From positions 1 through 64,000 of the forward strand of contig NZ_JOBF01000013.1 of the NCBI RefSeq assembly GCF_000718635.1: 64,000 nt of DNA, in the 5' to 3' direction. This document shows positions 7,756 to 16,408 of the stretch, in pieces. Origin of the DNA: Streptomyces varsoviensis. Lineage in GTDB: Bacteria; Actinomycetota; Actinomycetes; Streptomycetales; Streptomycetaceae. Below the pieces are notes generated by a model. It was not told where the DNA came from. It made no database searches and was given only the letters and a program-made list of their open reading frames with translations. How positions within the stretch are numbered: the first letter of the stretch is position 1; each line of letters begins with the position of its first letter. The translations under genes and the position numbers were made by a program.

Positions 7756-8612
7756 GCACGGTCAGCGAGGTCTCCGCCCGCGGCGCAGTACCCCAGCCCC
7801 GCGGCGGCATCACCCAGTCCGTCCGCGACTCCCTGGTGGTCGCCAAGCGCAACCTGATCCGGATGCTGCGCATCCCGGAGATGGTGATATTCGGACTGAT
7901 CCAGCCGATCATGTTCGTGGTGCTGTTCAGCTACGTCTTCGGCGGCTCGATCAGCCTCGGCGGCAACACGGACCCGAGCATGTACCGCCAGTTCCTGATG
8001 GCCGGCATCTTCGCGCAGACCGTCACCTTCGCCACGGCCGGCGCGGGCGCGGGCATCGCCGACGACATGCACAAGGGGCTCATCGACCGGTTCCGCTCGC
8101 TGCCCATGGCCCGCGGCGCGGTCCTCACCGGCCGTACGCTCGCGGACCTGGTGCAGACCGCGCTGACCCTGGTGGTGCTGGCGATCGTCGCGGTGATCGT
8201 CGGCTGGCGCATCCACGCGGGCTTCCCCAAGGCGGTGGCCGGCTTCGCGCTGCTGCTCCTGCTCGGGTACGCCTTCTCGTGGATCGGCGCGCTCATCGGG
8301 CTGTCGGTGCGGACCCCGGAGGCCGCCACCTCCGGCGGGCTGATCTGGCTCTTCCCGCTGACGTTCATCTCGAACGCCTTCGTGCCCGCCGACAACATGC
8401 CGATGGTGCTGCGCAACATCGCGGAATGGAACCCGTTCAGCGCCACCGTGCAGGCCGCCCGCCATCTGTTCGGCAACCTCCCGGCGGACTACCCGGTGGC
8501 CGCGGCCTGGCCGATGCAGCACCCCATCTGGGCGTCGCTGATCTGGTCGGTCGTGATCATCGCGATCTTCCGGACGCTCGCGGTGCGCAAGTACCGCTCG
8601 GCGACGGCCTGA
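7752..8612 (+). CDS. DrrB-type ABC-2 transporter permease
   Basis: Membrane subunit of the exporter formed with the ATPase just upstream. The 286-residue protein has about six TM spans and the ABC-2 membrane domain, with the hallmark loop IADDMHKGLIDRFRSLPMAR (EAA-like contact helix for the ATPase) around residues 102-121 and LTFISNAFVPADNMP near the C-terminus. Starts at GTG within GTGA overlapping the ATPase stop. It probably exports a hydrophobic drug-like molecule; sequence gives no substrate. Confidence 0.92.
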   Translation: MSTVSEVSARGAVPQPRGGITQSVRDSLVVAKRNLIRMLRIPEMVIFGLIQPIMFVVLFSYVFGGSISLGGNTDPSMYRQFLMAGIFAQTVTFATAGAGAGIADDMHKGLIDRFRSLPMARGAVLTGRTLADLVQTALTLVVLAIVAVIVGWRIHAGFPKAVAGFALLLLLGYAFSWIGALIGLSVRTPEAATSGGLIWLFPLTFISNAFVPADNMPMVLRNIAEWNPFSATVQAARHLFGNLPADYPVAAAWPMQHPIWASLIWSVVIIAIFRTLAVRKYRSATA

Positions 8613-8643
8613 GCCGCCGCCGCGGCGCGGTACGAGCTGCGGG

Positions 8644-8750
8644 CCGCGTACGGGCGCTGGGGCGCGTAGGGGCGCTGGGGCCGCGTACGGGCGCTGGGGC
8701 GCGTAGGGGAGCTGAGGCGGCGTATGGGCGCTGAGGTGCGTAACGGCTGA
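8644..8750. repeat. 18-bp tandem repeats after the ABC exporter
   Basis: Five to six imperfect copies of GCGTA(C/G)GGGCGCTGGGG(C) at steps of 17-19 bases, for example at 8645, 8663, 8682, 8701 and 8720. They lie between the permease stop and the bidirectional terminator. No coding signal. Confidence 0.65.
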
Positions 8751-8770
8751 CGGCGCTCGGGCCACGTGAC

Positions 8771-8811
8771 AGCGCTCGGGCCCGGACCTTCGTGGTCCGG
8801 GCCCGAGCGCT
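8771..8811. terminator. Bidirectional terminator, exporter / greA
   Basis: A perfect 18-bp inverted repeat (AGCGCTCGGGCCCGGACC at 8771-8788 and its complement at 8794-8811) around TTCGT, placed between two convergent genes. Confidence 0.85.
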
Positions 8812-8826
8812 GTGCGGTCCGGCGGA

Positions 8827-9324
8827 TCAGCCCTGGTAGGGCTTGGCGGCGAGGATCTTCACCGTGGCCGTACGGCCGTTCGGCAGCTCGTACTCGGCGT
8901 CGTCGCCGACCTTCTTGCCGTTGACCCCGGTGCCCAGCGGGGACTGCGGCGAGTAGGTCTCGATGTCGGCGCTCGCGTATTCGCGCGACGCCAGCAGGAA
9001 GGTCAGGGTGTCGTCGGGGTCGCCGTCGAAGGCGATGGTGACGGTCATCCCGGGCTCGACGATGCCGTCGTCCGCGGGGGCCTCGCCGACCTTCGCGTGC
9101 TGGAGGAGCTGGGTCAGTTGGCGGACCCGGAGCTCCTGCTTGCCCTGCTCCTCCTTGGCCGCGTGGTACCCGCCGTTCTCGCGCAGGTCACCCTCTTCAC
9201 GGGCCGCCGCGATCTTCGCGGTGACCTCGGTGCGAGCGGGACCAGACAGGTACTCCAGCTCGGCCTTGAGCTGGTCGTACGCCTCCTGAGTCAGCCAGGT
9301 GACGTTGTCGCTGGTCTGGGTCAC
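8827..9324 (-). CDS. greA: Transcription elongation factor GreA
   Basis: Cleavage factor that rescues backtracked RNA polymerase. The 165-residue protein has the N-terminal coiled coil with the acidic tip (about 35-60: AAAREEGDLRENGGYHAAKEEQ, including the D-E-R-E-N tip residues) and the C-terminal FKBP-like domain ending SPLGTGVNGKKVGDDAEYELPNG. GTG 9324 (VTQTSDNVTWLTQEAY) is chosen because GAGGAG sits 7 bases upstream; an ATG ten codons earlier has no such site. The leader has a small hairpin (GAAGG...CCTTC near 9370). Confidence 0.95.
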   Translation of the reverse strand: MTQTSDNVTWLTQEAYDQLKAELEYLSGPARTEVTAKIAAAREEGDLRENGGYHAAKEEQGKQELRVRQLTQLLQHAKVGEAPADDGIVEPGMTVTIAFDGDPDDTLTFLLASREYASADIETYSPQSPLGTGVNGKKVGDDAEYELPNGRTATVKILAAKPYQG

Positions 9325-9488
9325 AGGTGCTCCTCGTCGGTGCTGGGAATACAAATGAACGCCCTACTCAGAAGGGTGCGCCTTCAAAGGTGGGCGAAAC
9401 CACGAGCCTAACAATTCCGGGCGGAAAGGGGGAGGAGGGAAGCCGTACGAAACGCGTCAGCGCAGGTCAACGCCGGGGCGTCGGAACG

Positions 9489-9899
9489 TCACCCGTTCGT
9501 TGTGGACTTGCAGCCGACCAGTTCCGCGGCGGTGGCGCGGGCCGTGGTGCGGATCTTGACGAGCGTCGTCAGATGGCTCTCGCGCTCGTTGAGCGTCACG
9601 TCCTTGCGGCCGACCTCGACCTGGTCCTTGTCGAGCGCGCGCACCGTGCACACGGCGGTCGCGTCGCGGTCCTTGCGGAGCTCCAGGACGGCCTGCGTGG
9701 AGTCGTCGGAGACGATCTTGGAGCGGATCAGCTCGCCGGTGACGTCGGACGACGTGATGTGGTGGACGCCGAACCAGACGATCACGCCGATCAGGGCGGC
9801 GCCCAGCACGGCGCCGATCACCTTCAGCTTCCGGTCGGCGCGCTGGTCGGCCGACCGGCCGTAGCGCCCGGCGGGCAGCTCCTCGCGCACCGCACTCAT
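9489..9899 (-). CDS. DUF4307 single-pass membrane protein
   Basis: A 136-residue protein of the actinobacterial DUF4307 family (mycobacterial Rv1081c type). The N-terminus is cytoplasmic and polar (RYGRSADQRADRK), a single span follows at about 25-46 (LKVIGAVLGAALIGVIVWFGVHHI), then an extracytoplasmic beta-rich domain (VTGELIRSKIVSDD...VEVGRKDVTLNERES) with two cysteines (Cys83 and Cys130 region) that may pair. Function unknown. It is next to mca and greA, an arrangement I recall as conserved in Streptomyces. Confidence 0.88.
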   Translation of the reverse strand: MSAVREELPAGRYGRSADQRADRKLKVIGAVLGAALIGVIVWFGVHHITSSDVTGELIRSKIVSDDSTQAVLELRKDRDATAVCTVRALDKDQVEVGRKDVTLNERESHLTTLVKIRTTARATAAELVGCKSTTNG

Positions 9900-9994
9900 G
9901 ATCGTCCTCCTGGTTGTGGAACCCGGAATGAATCGAGCCCCGCTTGGGTCACTATAGGAGGCATCTCTTTTGACCAGTGACTGAGGATCGAGCC

Positions 9995-10867
9995 TTGACT
10001 GAGCAGCTTCGATTGATGGCCGTGCACGCCCACCCCGACGACGAGTCGAGCAAGGGCGCGGCCACCATGGCCAAGTATGTGTCCGAGGGGGTGGATGTGC
10101 TGGTCGCCACCTGCACGGGCGGAGAACGCGGCTCCATTCTCAACCCCAAGCTCCAGGGCGACCCGTACATCGAGGAGCACATCCACGAGGTGCGCGCCAA
10201 GGAGATGGACGAGGCGCGCGACATCCTCGGCGTCAAGCAGGAGTGGCTGGGCTTCGTCGACTCGGGGCTGCCGGAGGGCGACCCGCTGCCGCCGCTGCCC
10301 GAGGGCTGCTTCGCGCTCCAGGACGTCGACGAGGCCGCCGGCGAGCTGGTCCGGCTCATCCGTACGTTCAAGCCGCACGTGGTCACCACGTACGACGAGA
10401 ACGGCGGCTACCCGCACCCCGACCACATCATGACCCACAAGATCTCGATGGTGGCGTTCGAGCGGGCCGGCGACCCCTCCTACTACCCCGAGGCCGGCGA
10501 GCCCTGGCAGCCGCTGAAGCTCTACTACAACCAGGGCTTCAACCGCGAGCGCACGGTCGCGCTGCACGAGGCGCTCCTCGCCCGCGGTCTCGACTCGCCG
10601 TACGGGCAGTGGCTGGAGCGGTGGAAGGAGCACGGCCAGCGCGAGCGGACCCTCACCACCTACATCCCGTGCGCGGACTTCTTCGAGATCCGGGACAAGG
10701 CGCTGATCGCGCACGCCACCCAGATCGACCCCGACGGCGGCTGGTTCCGGGTCCCCATGGACCTCCAGAAGGAGGTCTGGCCCACCGAGGAGTACGAGCT
10801 CGCGCAGTCGCGGGTGCCGACTTCCCTCCCCGAGGACGACCTCTTCGCGGGTATCCGCAACAATTGA
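9995..10867 (+). CDS. mca: Mycothiol S-conjugate amidase Mca
   Basis: Zinc amidase that cleaves mycothiol S-conjugates to mercapturic acids for export, part of actinobacterial detoxification. The 290-residue protein has the LmbE/PIG-L zinc motif HPDDE at residues 13-17, CTGGERGSILNP, the second metal-site block TYDENGGYPHPDHIMTH, and the Mca-specific ending WPTEEYELAxSxVxTSLPEDDLFAGI, which separates it from MshB. TTG 9995 gives the conserved start (M)TEQLRLMAVHAHPDDE and has GAGG upstream; GTG 9977 would add six residues and has AGGAGG further upstream. Confidence 0.94.
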   Translation: MTEQLRLMAVHAHPDDESSKGAATMAKYVSEGVDVLVATCTGGERGSILNPKLQGDPYIEEHIHEVRAKEMDEARDILGVKQEWLGFVDSGLPEGDPLPPLPEGCFALQDVDEAAGELVRLIRTFKPHVVTTYDENGGYPHPDHIMTHKISMVAFERAGDPSYYPEAGEPWQPLKLYYNQGFNRERTVALHEALLARGLDSPYGQWLERWKEHGQRERTLTTYIPCADFFEIRDKALIAHATQIDPDGGWFRVPMDLQKEVWPTEEYELAQSRVPTSLPEDDLFAGIRNN

Positions 10868-10871
10868 CTCC

Positions 10872-11216
10872 ATGATGAGTGCGACAGCTTCCCTGGCCGT
10901 CACCCACTTGGTGCCGCTCGCCGCCAGTGACCTGGACAAGAACAAGGTCACCCCCGGCGTCCTCGGCTTCATCGTCTTCGCCGTCATCGGCGGAGCCGTA
11001 TGGCTGCTGATGAAGAGCATGAACAAGCACATGAAGAAGGTGGACTTCGAGGAGCCCGGCGCCGGCGGGACCACGACGCCACCGGGCGAGCCCGGAACCG
11101 CGCACTCCGCCGCCGACAGCGCCGCGCCCGCCGCGCCGAAGGGCGGCCCCGCCAAGCGCGAGGCGACAACCCCCACCAAGGGCCCCAAGGGCACCGCGAA
11201 GGGTGCCACGGCCTGA
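10872..11216 (+). CDS. Small membrane protein next to mca
   Basis: A 114-residue protein starting four bases after mca, so co-transcribed. It has a hydrophobic span at about 28-48 (TPGVLGFIVFAVIGGAVWLLM) followed by a basic patch (KSMNKHMKKVDFEE) and a disordered Ala/Pro/Gly/Lys tail. I do not recognise a domain. The constant place behind mca in related genomes suggests an accessory role, which is inference. Confidence 0.8.
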   Translation: MMSATASLAVTHLVPLAASDLDKNKVTPGVLGFIVFAVIGGAVWLLMKSMNKHMKKVDFEEPGAGGTTTPPGEPGTAHSAADSAAPAAPKGGPAKREATTPTKGPKGTAKGATA

Positions 11217-11445
11217 CGGAGCCTCCCCCTCGCCTGACGGGGACGGGGCTTTCCCCGCCTGACGGACGGGGACGGACAACGGCCCGCCGCCCGCCTCCGG
11301 GCTGCCTGCCCCGCTCCGCCCGCCCCAGCCTGCCCGGCAGGGCGGCAGCCCAGCGGTAGCCCTCGGCGGGGCAGCGCGCCCTGGCGGGCCGGCTGCTGGG
11401 GGCCGCCCTCCTCCCCGAGGCAGTGGTCCTGACGAGGCCGTCGGC

Positions 11446-14400
11446 CTACCGGGGAAGCACCGCCATCACCTCGCGGGCGCGGCGGCTGGGGGCCATGCCC
11501 AGGCGCCATGCCTGCCAGCCGGTCTCGGGCTCGACGCCGCGCTCCAGGACCAGCGTGAACGATTCCGCACAGTCTTCCAGCGACGGGTCACCGACCCAGT
11601 CGGCGCCGCGCAGGTCCTCGCGCAACCGCGCCAGCTCCTCCTGCGCGACCGCCACGCCGACGACCGAGCCGCCGGGCGACGCGAAGGGGAGCAGGGTGCA
11701 GCGCAGGAAGCGCGCCCAGCTCTCACCGCGCCGGTCCCCGTATCCGGCGAAGAGCGCCGCGGCCTCCTCCACCAGCTCCAGGGCCTGTGCGGCCCGCCCG
11801 TTGCCGCCGTCGATGACCGCCAGCTCCAGGCACGACCATGCCTCGCCGTGCGGCACGCCCAGGCGGTGGAAGTCCTGCCGGGCGTCCTGCAGCAACTGCC
11901 GGGCGAAGCCGCTGTTGCGCAGCGAACCCGTCTTCGCCGCCCGCTGATCACGGGTCACCCGCGCGCAGTGGTGCCGGGCGCACGCCAGCCCGTACACGTC
12001 CCGCATCCGGCTGAACATGTTGCGGGCCCGCTCCAGCGCCCGTACCGCCGCGTCCTGGTCGCCCCGCTCCTCCAGCGACTGCCCCAGGTAGTACAGCGTC
12101 CACGCCTCGCCCCGCGCGTCCTCGTTCTCCCGATGCCGCGACTGGGCCTGCCGCAACTGGTCGACGGCGGCGGCGAAGTCGCCCGCCACCAGCCGGGCCC
12201 GGCCGAGCTGCGTCAGCGCCCAGGAGGCGCCCCGGCCGTCCTGCGTACGCCCGTACTGGTCGAGCGCCTCGCGGAACTCCTCCTCCGCCGGCCCCACCTC
12301 GCCCATCCGCAGCCGCACCTGGCCGAGCTGGAAGTGCGCCCACGCCTGCCCGTGCACGCTCTCGCTCTCCCGGTGCAGCTCCAGCGCCTCGTGCAGCATG
12401 CCCAGGGCCTCGGCTATCCGGGCCCGGTCGCGCTCGACCGCCGCCAGCGCGTGCAGCGTCCACGCCCGGTCGCCGCGCAGCTCCTCGGTGCTCTGAAGAT
12501 CGAGCGCCTCGCGCAGCTTCGCCGCGGCCTCCTCCAGATTGCCCTGGTGCTGAAGGGTGATGCCCAGGTCGCGCAGGGCGCGGGCGGCACCCGCCGGGTG
12601 GTGGGCGTCGAAGTACAGATCCACCACCGAAGACAGCGTCGTACGGGACTTGTCCAGCTCACCGAGCTGACGGGCGGCGACACCCGTGCGCCACTGCACC
12701 GAACGCACCAGCAGCCCCCGGTCCGTGGCCTGCGTCAGCTCGCTCAGCTCGCCCAGCCGGTACAGATCGCCGCGCAGCAGGCAGTAGTCGCACAGCGCGC
12801 CCAGCAGATGCAGCACAACCGACTGGTCCACGCCCTCCGCGTGCCGCAGCGCGGCCGTGATGAAGCTGGACTCGTCGTCCAGCCAGCGCAGCGCCGCGTC
12901 CAGCGACGTGAAGCCGTGCGAGCCGAACTGGTCCGCGCGCGTGGACGTCTTGCCGTCGACCAGCCGTATGACGGAGTCCGCCAGCTCCGCGTAGCTGCGG
13001 ATCAGCCGCTCCTGCGCGGCGATGCGCTCGCCCTCCTCCTCGTCGTCGCGCAGCCGGGCGAGCGCGAAGTCCCGCACCAGGTCGTGCACCCGGTACCGGC
13101 CGCCGCGGACGTGCTCGATCAGCCCGGCCCGGGCCAGCGCCGTGAGCTGCCGGCCCGCCTCCTGTTCCCCCGTGTCGAGCAGCGCCGCCGCGGCCGCGGG
13201 ACCCAGCGACGTCCGCCCCGCGAGCGCCAGCCGGCGCAGCAGCCGCTGCGCGGCCTCCGGCTGGTCCGTATAGCGCAGCCACAGGGCCCGCTCCACCGTG
13301 CCGACCGGCCCGTACGCGTCCAGCTCGGCGGCGAGCGTCTGCGGGGAGCGCGGCCCCAGCGAGGAGCCCGCGATCCGCAGCGCCAGGGGCAGGCCGCCGC
13401 ACAGCTCCCGTATGCGCGCCATCGACTTCTCGTCGTACGGGCCCGGCAGCGGCTCCTGGGCCGCCGCGCCCAGCAACTCCTCGGCCCCCGCCTCGTCCAG
13501 CGCCCCGACCGGCAGCTCGTGCACCCAGGCGACCAGGTCCGACGGGAGGGCCAGCGGGGTGGCCGAGGTGACCAGGACCAGGCTGTCGGAACGCTCGGGG
13601 ATGAGCGTACGGACCTGGTCGACGTCCGAGGCGTCGTCCAGGACCACGGTGACGGGCAGCCCCGTCAGATGCTGGTCGTACAGCTCCGTCAACCGCTTGA
13701 CGTGCTGCTCCTGCGAGGACCGCTCCCGGAAGAGGAGTTGGTCGCGGGGCGCGCCGAGCCGGTTGAGGAGGTGCATCAGCGCGTCGCGGGTCGGCACCGG
13801 CGGCTCGCCCGGCGCTCTGCCCGCCCGCGCGGCGCCCTCGCCGCGCAGATCCACCACGCACGCGCCGCGGAACTGATCACGCAGATGGTGCGCGGCCCGC
13901 ACCGCGAGCGCGGTCCGGCCACTGCCCGGCGGCCCGTGCAGCAGCACGACCGTGGGCCTGGTCTCCGTGCTGGCCCGAGCCTGGTGCACCCACTGGGAGA
14001 TCTGCGTGAGCTGGGCCCTGCGCCCCGCCAACGGCCCGTCTGCCTCCGGCAGATGCTGGAAGGACTGCTCCAGCACGCTGCGCCGCCGGGCCGCCGCGCT
14101 GCGGTCGTTGCCGCGCAGCTTGGGGACGCGCGGCGGCGCGGCCGCCGACTGCGGAGCGGTCCCGGCGCTGCGCCGCGTCGCCGCGGACACCATGCGGTGC
14201 TGGTCCAGGAACGGCCGGATGCCCCGCACCTCGACGGCCGTGAGCCACTGGAGCCGCAACTGCTCCATGCCGCCCGGCTGTCCGCGCATCCCCGCCCGCC
14301 GATGCGCCGCCGGCCAGTGCCCCGCCGTCAGCTTGACGAGCGTCGCCGCCACCCCGGCCACCGCGACGGTCGCCCCCGCGCCGAACGCCGTGCCCGCCGA

Positions 14401-14724
14401 GGTGCCGTACCCCAGGTCCGCCCCGAAGGCCGCCACCGCGGCCACGATCGTCACCAGCCCCGGCGTGGCCAGCGCGCCCCGCGACAGCCGCGCGGACAAC
14501 GGCCGTTGCGTAGCCTCCGCCTCATCCAGCGCCCGCACATACGCGCCGTACTCCTCGGCGGCCTTCGCCGCCATCTCCCCCAACTCCGCCCGCCCCCGCC
14601 CGAGCAGCACCGCCCCATCGGTCCGCCCGCCCGACCGGCGCACCTCTTCCTCGACCGCCCGCCTCAACAGACCGTCGACTTCCGCCCGATGGCTCTCCCG
14701 CAGGGCCACCACTGAGCCCGGCAT
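11446..14724 (-). CDS. Membrane-anchored NB-ARC ATPase with TPR repeats
   Basis: A 1092-residue signalling ATPase of the STAND class. The N-terminus is soluble helical (1-84), then two spans (about 86-104 and 112-130), a linker, and an NB-ARC domain: Walker A GPPGSGRT at 264-271, Walker B VTVVLDD near 358-364, sensor VLVTSATP, and the GLPLAL motif at 444-449. A winged-helix segment follows (YRVHDLVRDFALARL), and the C-terminal half is a run of about eight TPR-type units (EAL/ELGD-spaced, for example HFQLGQVRLRMGEVGPAEEEFREAL). SARP-type N-terminal DNA-binding and BTAD domains are absent, so it is not a typical antibiotic regulator. ATG 14724 has AAAGGGGAG upstream. Function unknown; NB-ARC/TPR proteins often act as ligand-activated oligomeric switches, some in phage defence. 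Confidence 0.88.
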   Translation of the reverse strand: MPGSVVALRESHRAEVDGLLRRAVEEEVRRSGGRTDGAVLLGRGRAELGEMAAKAAEEYGAYVRALDEAEATQRPLSARLSRGALATPGLVTIVAAVAAFGADLGYGTSAGTAFGAGATVAVAGVAATLVKLTAGHWPAAHRRAGMRGQPGGMEQLRLQWLTAVEVRGIRPFLDQHRMVSAATRRSAGTAPQSAAAPPRVPKLRGNDRSAAARRRSVLEQSFQHLPEADGPLAGRRAQLTQISQWVHQARASTETRPTVVLLHGPPGSGRTALAVRAAHHLRDQFRGACVVDLRGEGAARAGRAPGEPPVPTRDALMHLLNRLGAPRDQLLFRERSSQEQHVKRLTELYDQHLTGLPVTVVLDDASDVDQVRTLIPERSDSLVLVTSATPLALPSDLVAWVHELPVGALDEAGAEELLGAAAQEPLPGPYDEKSMARIRELCGGLPLALRIAGSSLGPRSPQTLAAELDAYGPVGTVERALWLRYTDQPEAAQRLLRRLALAGRTSLGPAAAAALLDTGEQEAGRQLTALARAGLIEHVRGGRYRVHDLVRDFALARLRDDEEEGERIAAQERLIRSYAELADSVIRLVDGKTSTRADQFGSHGFTSLDAALRWLDDESSFITAALRHAEGVDQSVVLHLLGALCDYCLLRGDLYRLGELSELTQATDRGLLVRSVQWRTGVAARQLGELDKSRTTLSSVVDLYFDAHHPAGAARALRDLGITLQHQGNLEEAAAKLREALDLQSTEELRGDRAWTLHALAAVERDRARIAEALGMLHEALELHRESESVHGQAWAHFQLGQVRLRMGEVGPAEEEFREALDQYGRTQDGRGASWALTQLGRARLVAGDFAAAVDQLRQAQSRHRENEDARGEAWTLYYLGQSLEERGDQDAAVRALERARNMFSRMRDVYGLACARHHCARVTRDQRAAKTGSLRNSGFARQLLQDARQDFHRLGVPHGEAWSCLELAVIDGGNGRAAQALELVEEAAALFAGYGDRRGESWARFLRCTLLPFASPGGSVVGVAVAQEELARLREDLRGADWVGDPSLEDCAESFTLVLERGVEPETGWQAWRLGMAPSRRAREVMAVLPR

Positions 14725-14953
14725 ACGCTCCCCTTTCCGAGGCGACCGTTCAGTTCTCCGGTTCTTCCCCTCAAGTCTTCCGTCTCCACGGGAAATACGG
14801 CAGCCCTGTGGATAACTCAACGTGGCGAGCGGGCGGTGTCCGTGTGCGGCGCCCATGTGCGGTGCTGGGCTGGGGAGGCGCGGGATCATGCGCAAGGCGG
14901 AGGGCGCGGCGGCTTGTTGGCCGCGGCGGCCTTGTGCCCCCGACAGCGAAGCG

Positions 14954-16108
14954 TCAGGTCGTGTAGTCGGCGTTGATCCTGATGTATCCATCGGTGAGAT
15001 CGCAGCCGTAGACCGTGAACTCTCCCGACGCGATGCCGAGGTCGATGGCGATCACGACCTCACTGCCCTTCAGGTGGGCGGTGGCGGCGGCCAGGACCTC
15101 GTCGGTCGCGGGCGCCGGGTAGGTCTCCACCTCGCCGAAGCGGATCGCCACGTTCGACGGATCGATGTCCAGGTCTTCCTCGCACTTGCCGATCGCCATC
15201 GCGACCCGCCCCCAGTTGGGGTCGGCGCCGTGCACAGCGGTCTTCACCAGCGGAGAGTTGACCACGGTCTTGCCGACCCGTTTGGCTTGCGCGGCGTCAC
15301 GGGCGCCCGTCACCCGCACCTCGATGAGCTTTCCGGCGCCCTCGCCGTCGGACGCGATCTCGCGTACGAGCCGCAGTGCGGCCTCATGCAGAACAGCCTC
15401 GAACTCGGCCTCGTCCACCGGGCCCGCCAGGCCGTTGGCGAAGATCGCGGCGCTGTCGCTCGTGGAGGTGTCGGTGTCGATGCTCAACGCGTTGAACGTC
15501 CGGTCGATCACCCGGCGGAACACCCGGTCCAGCGTCGGCTGATCCAACTGTGCGTCAGTGAAGAAGAACACCAGCAGCGTCGCCATATTCGGCTCGATCA
15601 TGCCGACACCCTTGGCGATGGCGCCGACCACCGCGTCACCGCACGGAAGCACCACATGCTTGGGGACGGTGTCAGTGGTCATGATCGCCTTCGCGGCCGC
15701 CTCCAGGTCTACTTCCGGCAGCGGCCACTCAAGGGCCGCGAGCCCGGACCGTACCCGGTCCATCGGGTACTGGCGCCCGATGACGCCCGTGGACGCGATC
15801 AACAGCTCTTCCGGCGGGAATCCGGCGGCTTGGGCGACGGACGCTCGTATCTCCTTGGCGTTCGCCATGCCCTCGGCGCCGGTGGCGACGTTGGCGTTGC
15901 GGGCGATGACCACGACACCGCGGGCCGTGCCCGCCGCCGTCGACTCGCGGCTCAGCACGACGCTGGGCCCGACAAATCTGGACTGCGTGAAAACTGCCGA
16001 CACCACGGCGGGAACCTCCGACAGAACGACAGCGAAGTCGTCCGCCTCGTCCTTGATCCCCCATGCCGCTGTCCTACCGCGAAAGCCCCGTGGGCCCGGT
16101 GATGACAT
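14954..16108 (-). CDS. argJ: ArgJ-family ornithine acetyltransferase, Oat2-like
   Basis: A 384-residue N-terminal-nucleophile transferase that moves acetyl between N-acetylornithine and glutamate. The self-cleavage site is KGVGMIEPNMATLL, giving Thr177 as the nucleophile of the beta chain; the oxyanion-hole block STGVIG is at 106-111 and NWGRVAMAIGK follows. The protein, down to the end YGCDLTDGYIRINADYTT, looks closer to Oat2 of the clavulanic acid pathway as I remember it than to housekeeping ArgJ, and no other arginine gene is near. Whether the cell has a second argJ cannot be seen here. ATG 16108 chosen (GAGAGG upstream). Lies upstream of and on the same strand as the NB-ARC gene but 229 bases away. 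Confidence 0.9.
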   Translation of the reverse strand: MSSPGPRGFRGRTAAWGIKDEADDFAVVLSEVPAVVSAVFTQSRFVGPSVVLSRESTAAGTARGVVVIARNANVATGAEGMANAKEIRASVAQAAGFPPEELLIASTGVIGRQYPMDRVRSGLAALEWPLPEVDLEAAAKAIMTTDTVPKHVVLPCGDAVVGAIAKGVGMIEPNMATLLVFFFTDAQLDQPTLDRVFRRVIDRTFNALSIDTDTSTSDSAAIFANGLAGPVDEAEFEAVLHEAALRLVREIASDGEGAGKLIEVRVTGARDAAQAKRVGKTVVNSPLVKTAVHGADPNWGRVAMAIGKCEEDLDIDPSNVAIRFGEVETYPAPATDEVLAAATAHLKGSEVVIAIDLGIASGEFTVYGCDLTDGYIRINADYTT

Positions 16109-16408
16109 ACCAACACACCTCTCATCCGACGTGCCGCTGTCCGCACGTGCGGCCACGCTATATGCGTAATACGGAAAATCTATGCAGTCCAATCCTGAGG
16201 GGGTTCGTGTCGGTGCTCGTTGGGATGACTACTGCTGGAAGTGGTCGTTCTGCGGCAATGGTCGCCCATGGTGCCCCGGGCTGCCCATGCATAGATATGC
16301 GTATCCGTGTTGCGGTGTGCGGGTTGTCGGCTCGCAGGCGTGCGACGCGTACGGGGTCCACTCCGCGGGGTTGGGCTGGGCGATCCCCGGTCATGCCACG
16401 ATGTAGGG
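16109..16408. other. Intergenic region between divergent argJ-like and DUF255 genes
   Basis: Divergent promoter region of 300 bases with lower GC than its flanks (for example TATATGCGTAATACGGAAAA near 16158-16177). Several short reading frames exist but none has conserved features or a convincing ribosome site. I see no riboswitch or clear operator. Confidence 0.6.

Noticed and set aside
11848..14715. A 955-residue open frame antisense to the NB-ARC gene
   Set aside because: It mirrors the C-rich third positions of the real gene; the product is Arg/Gln/Pro-rich with no domain, while the minus strand has clear NB-ARC and TPR motifs.
16182..16406. Cysteine-rich 74-residue frame upstream of the DUF255 gene (possible leader peptide)
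   Set aside because: No ribosome-binding site and no conserved pattern; likely chance in a promoter region.
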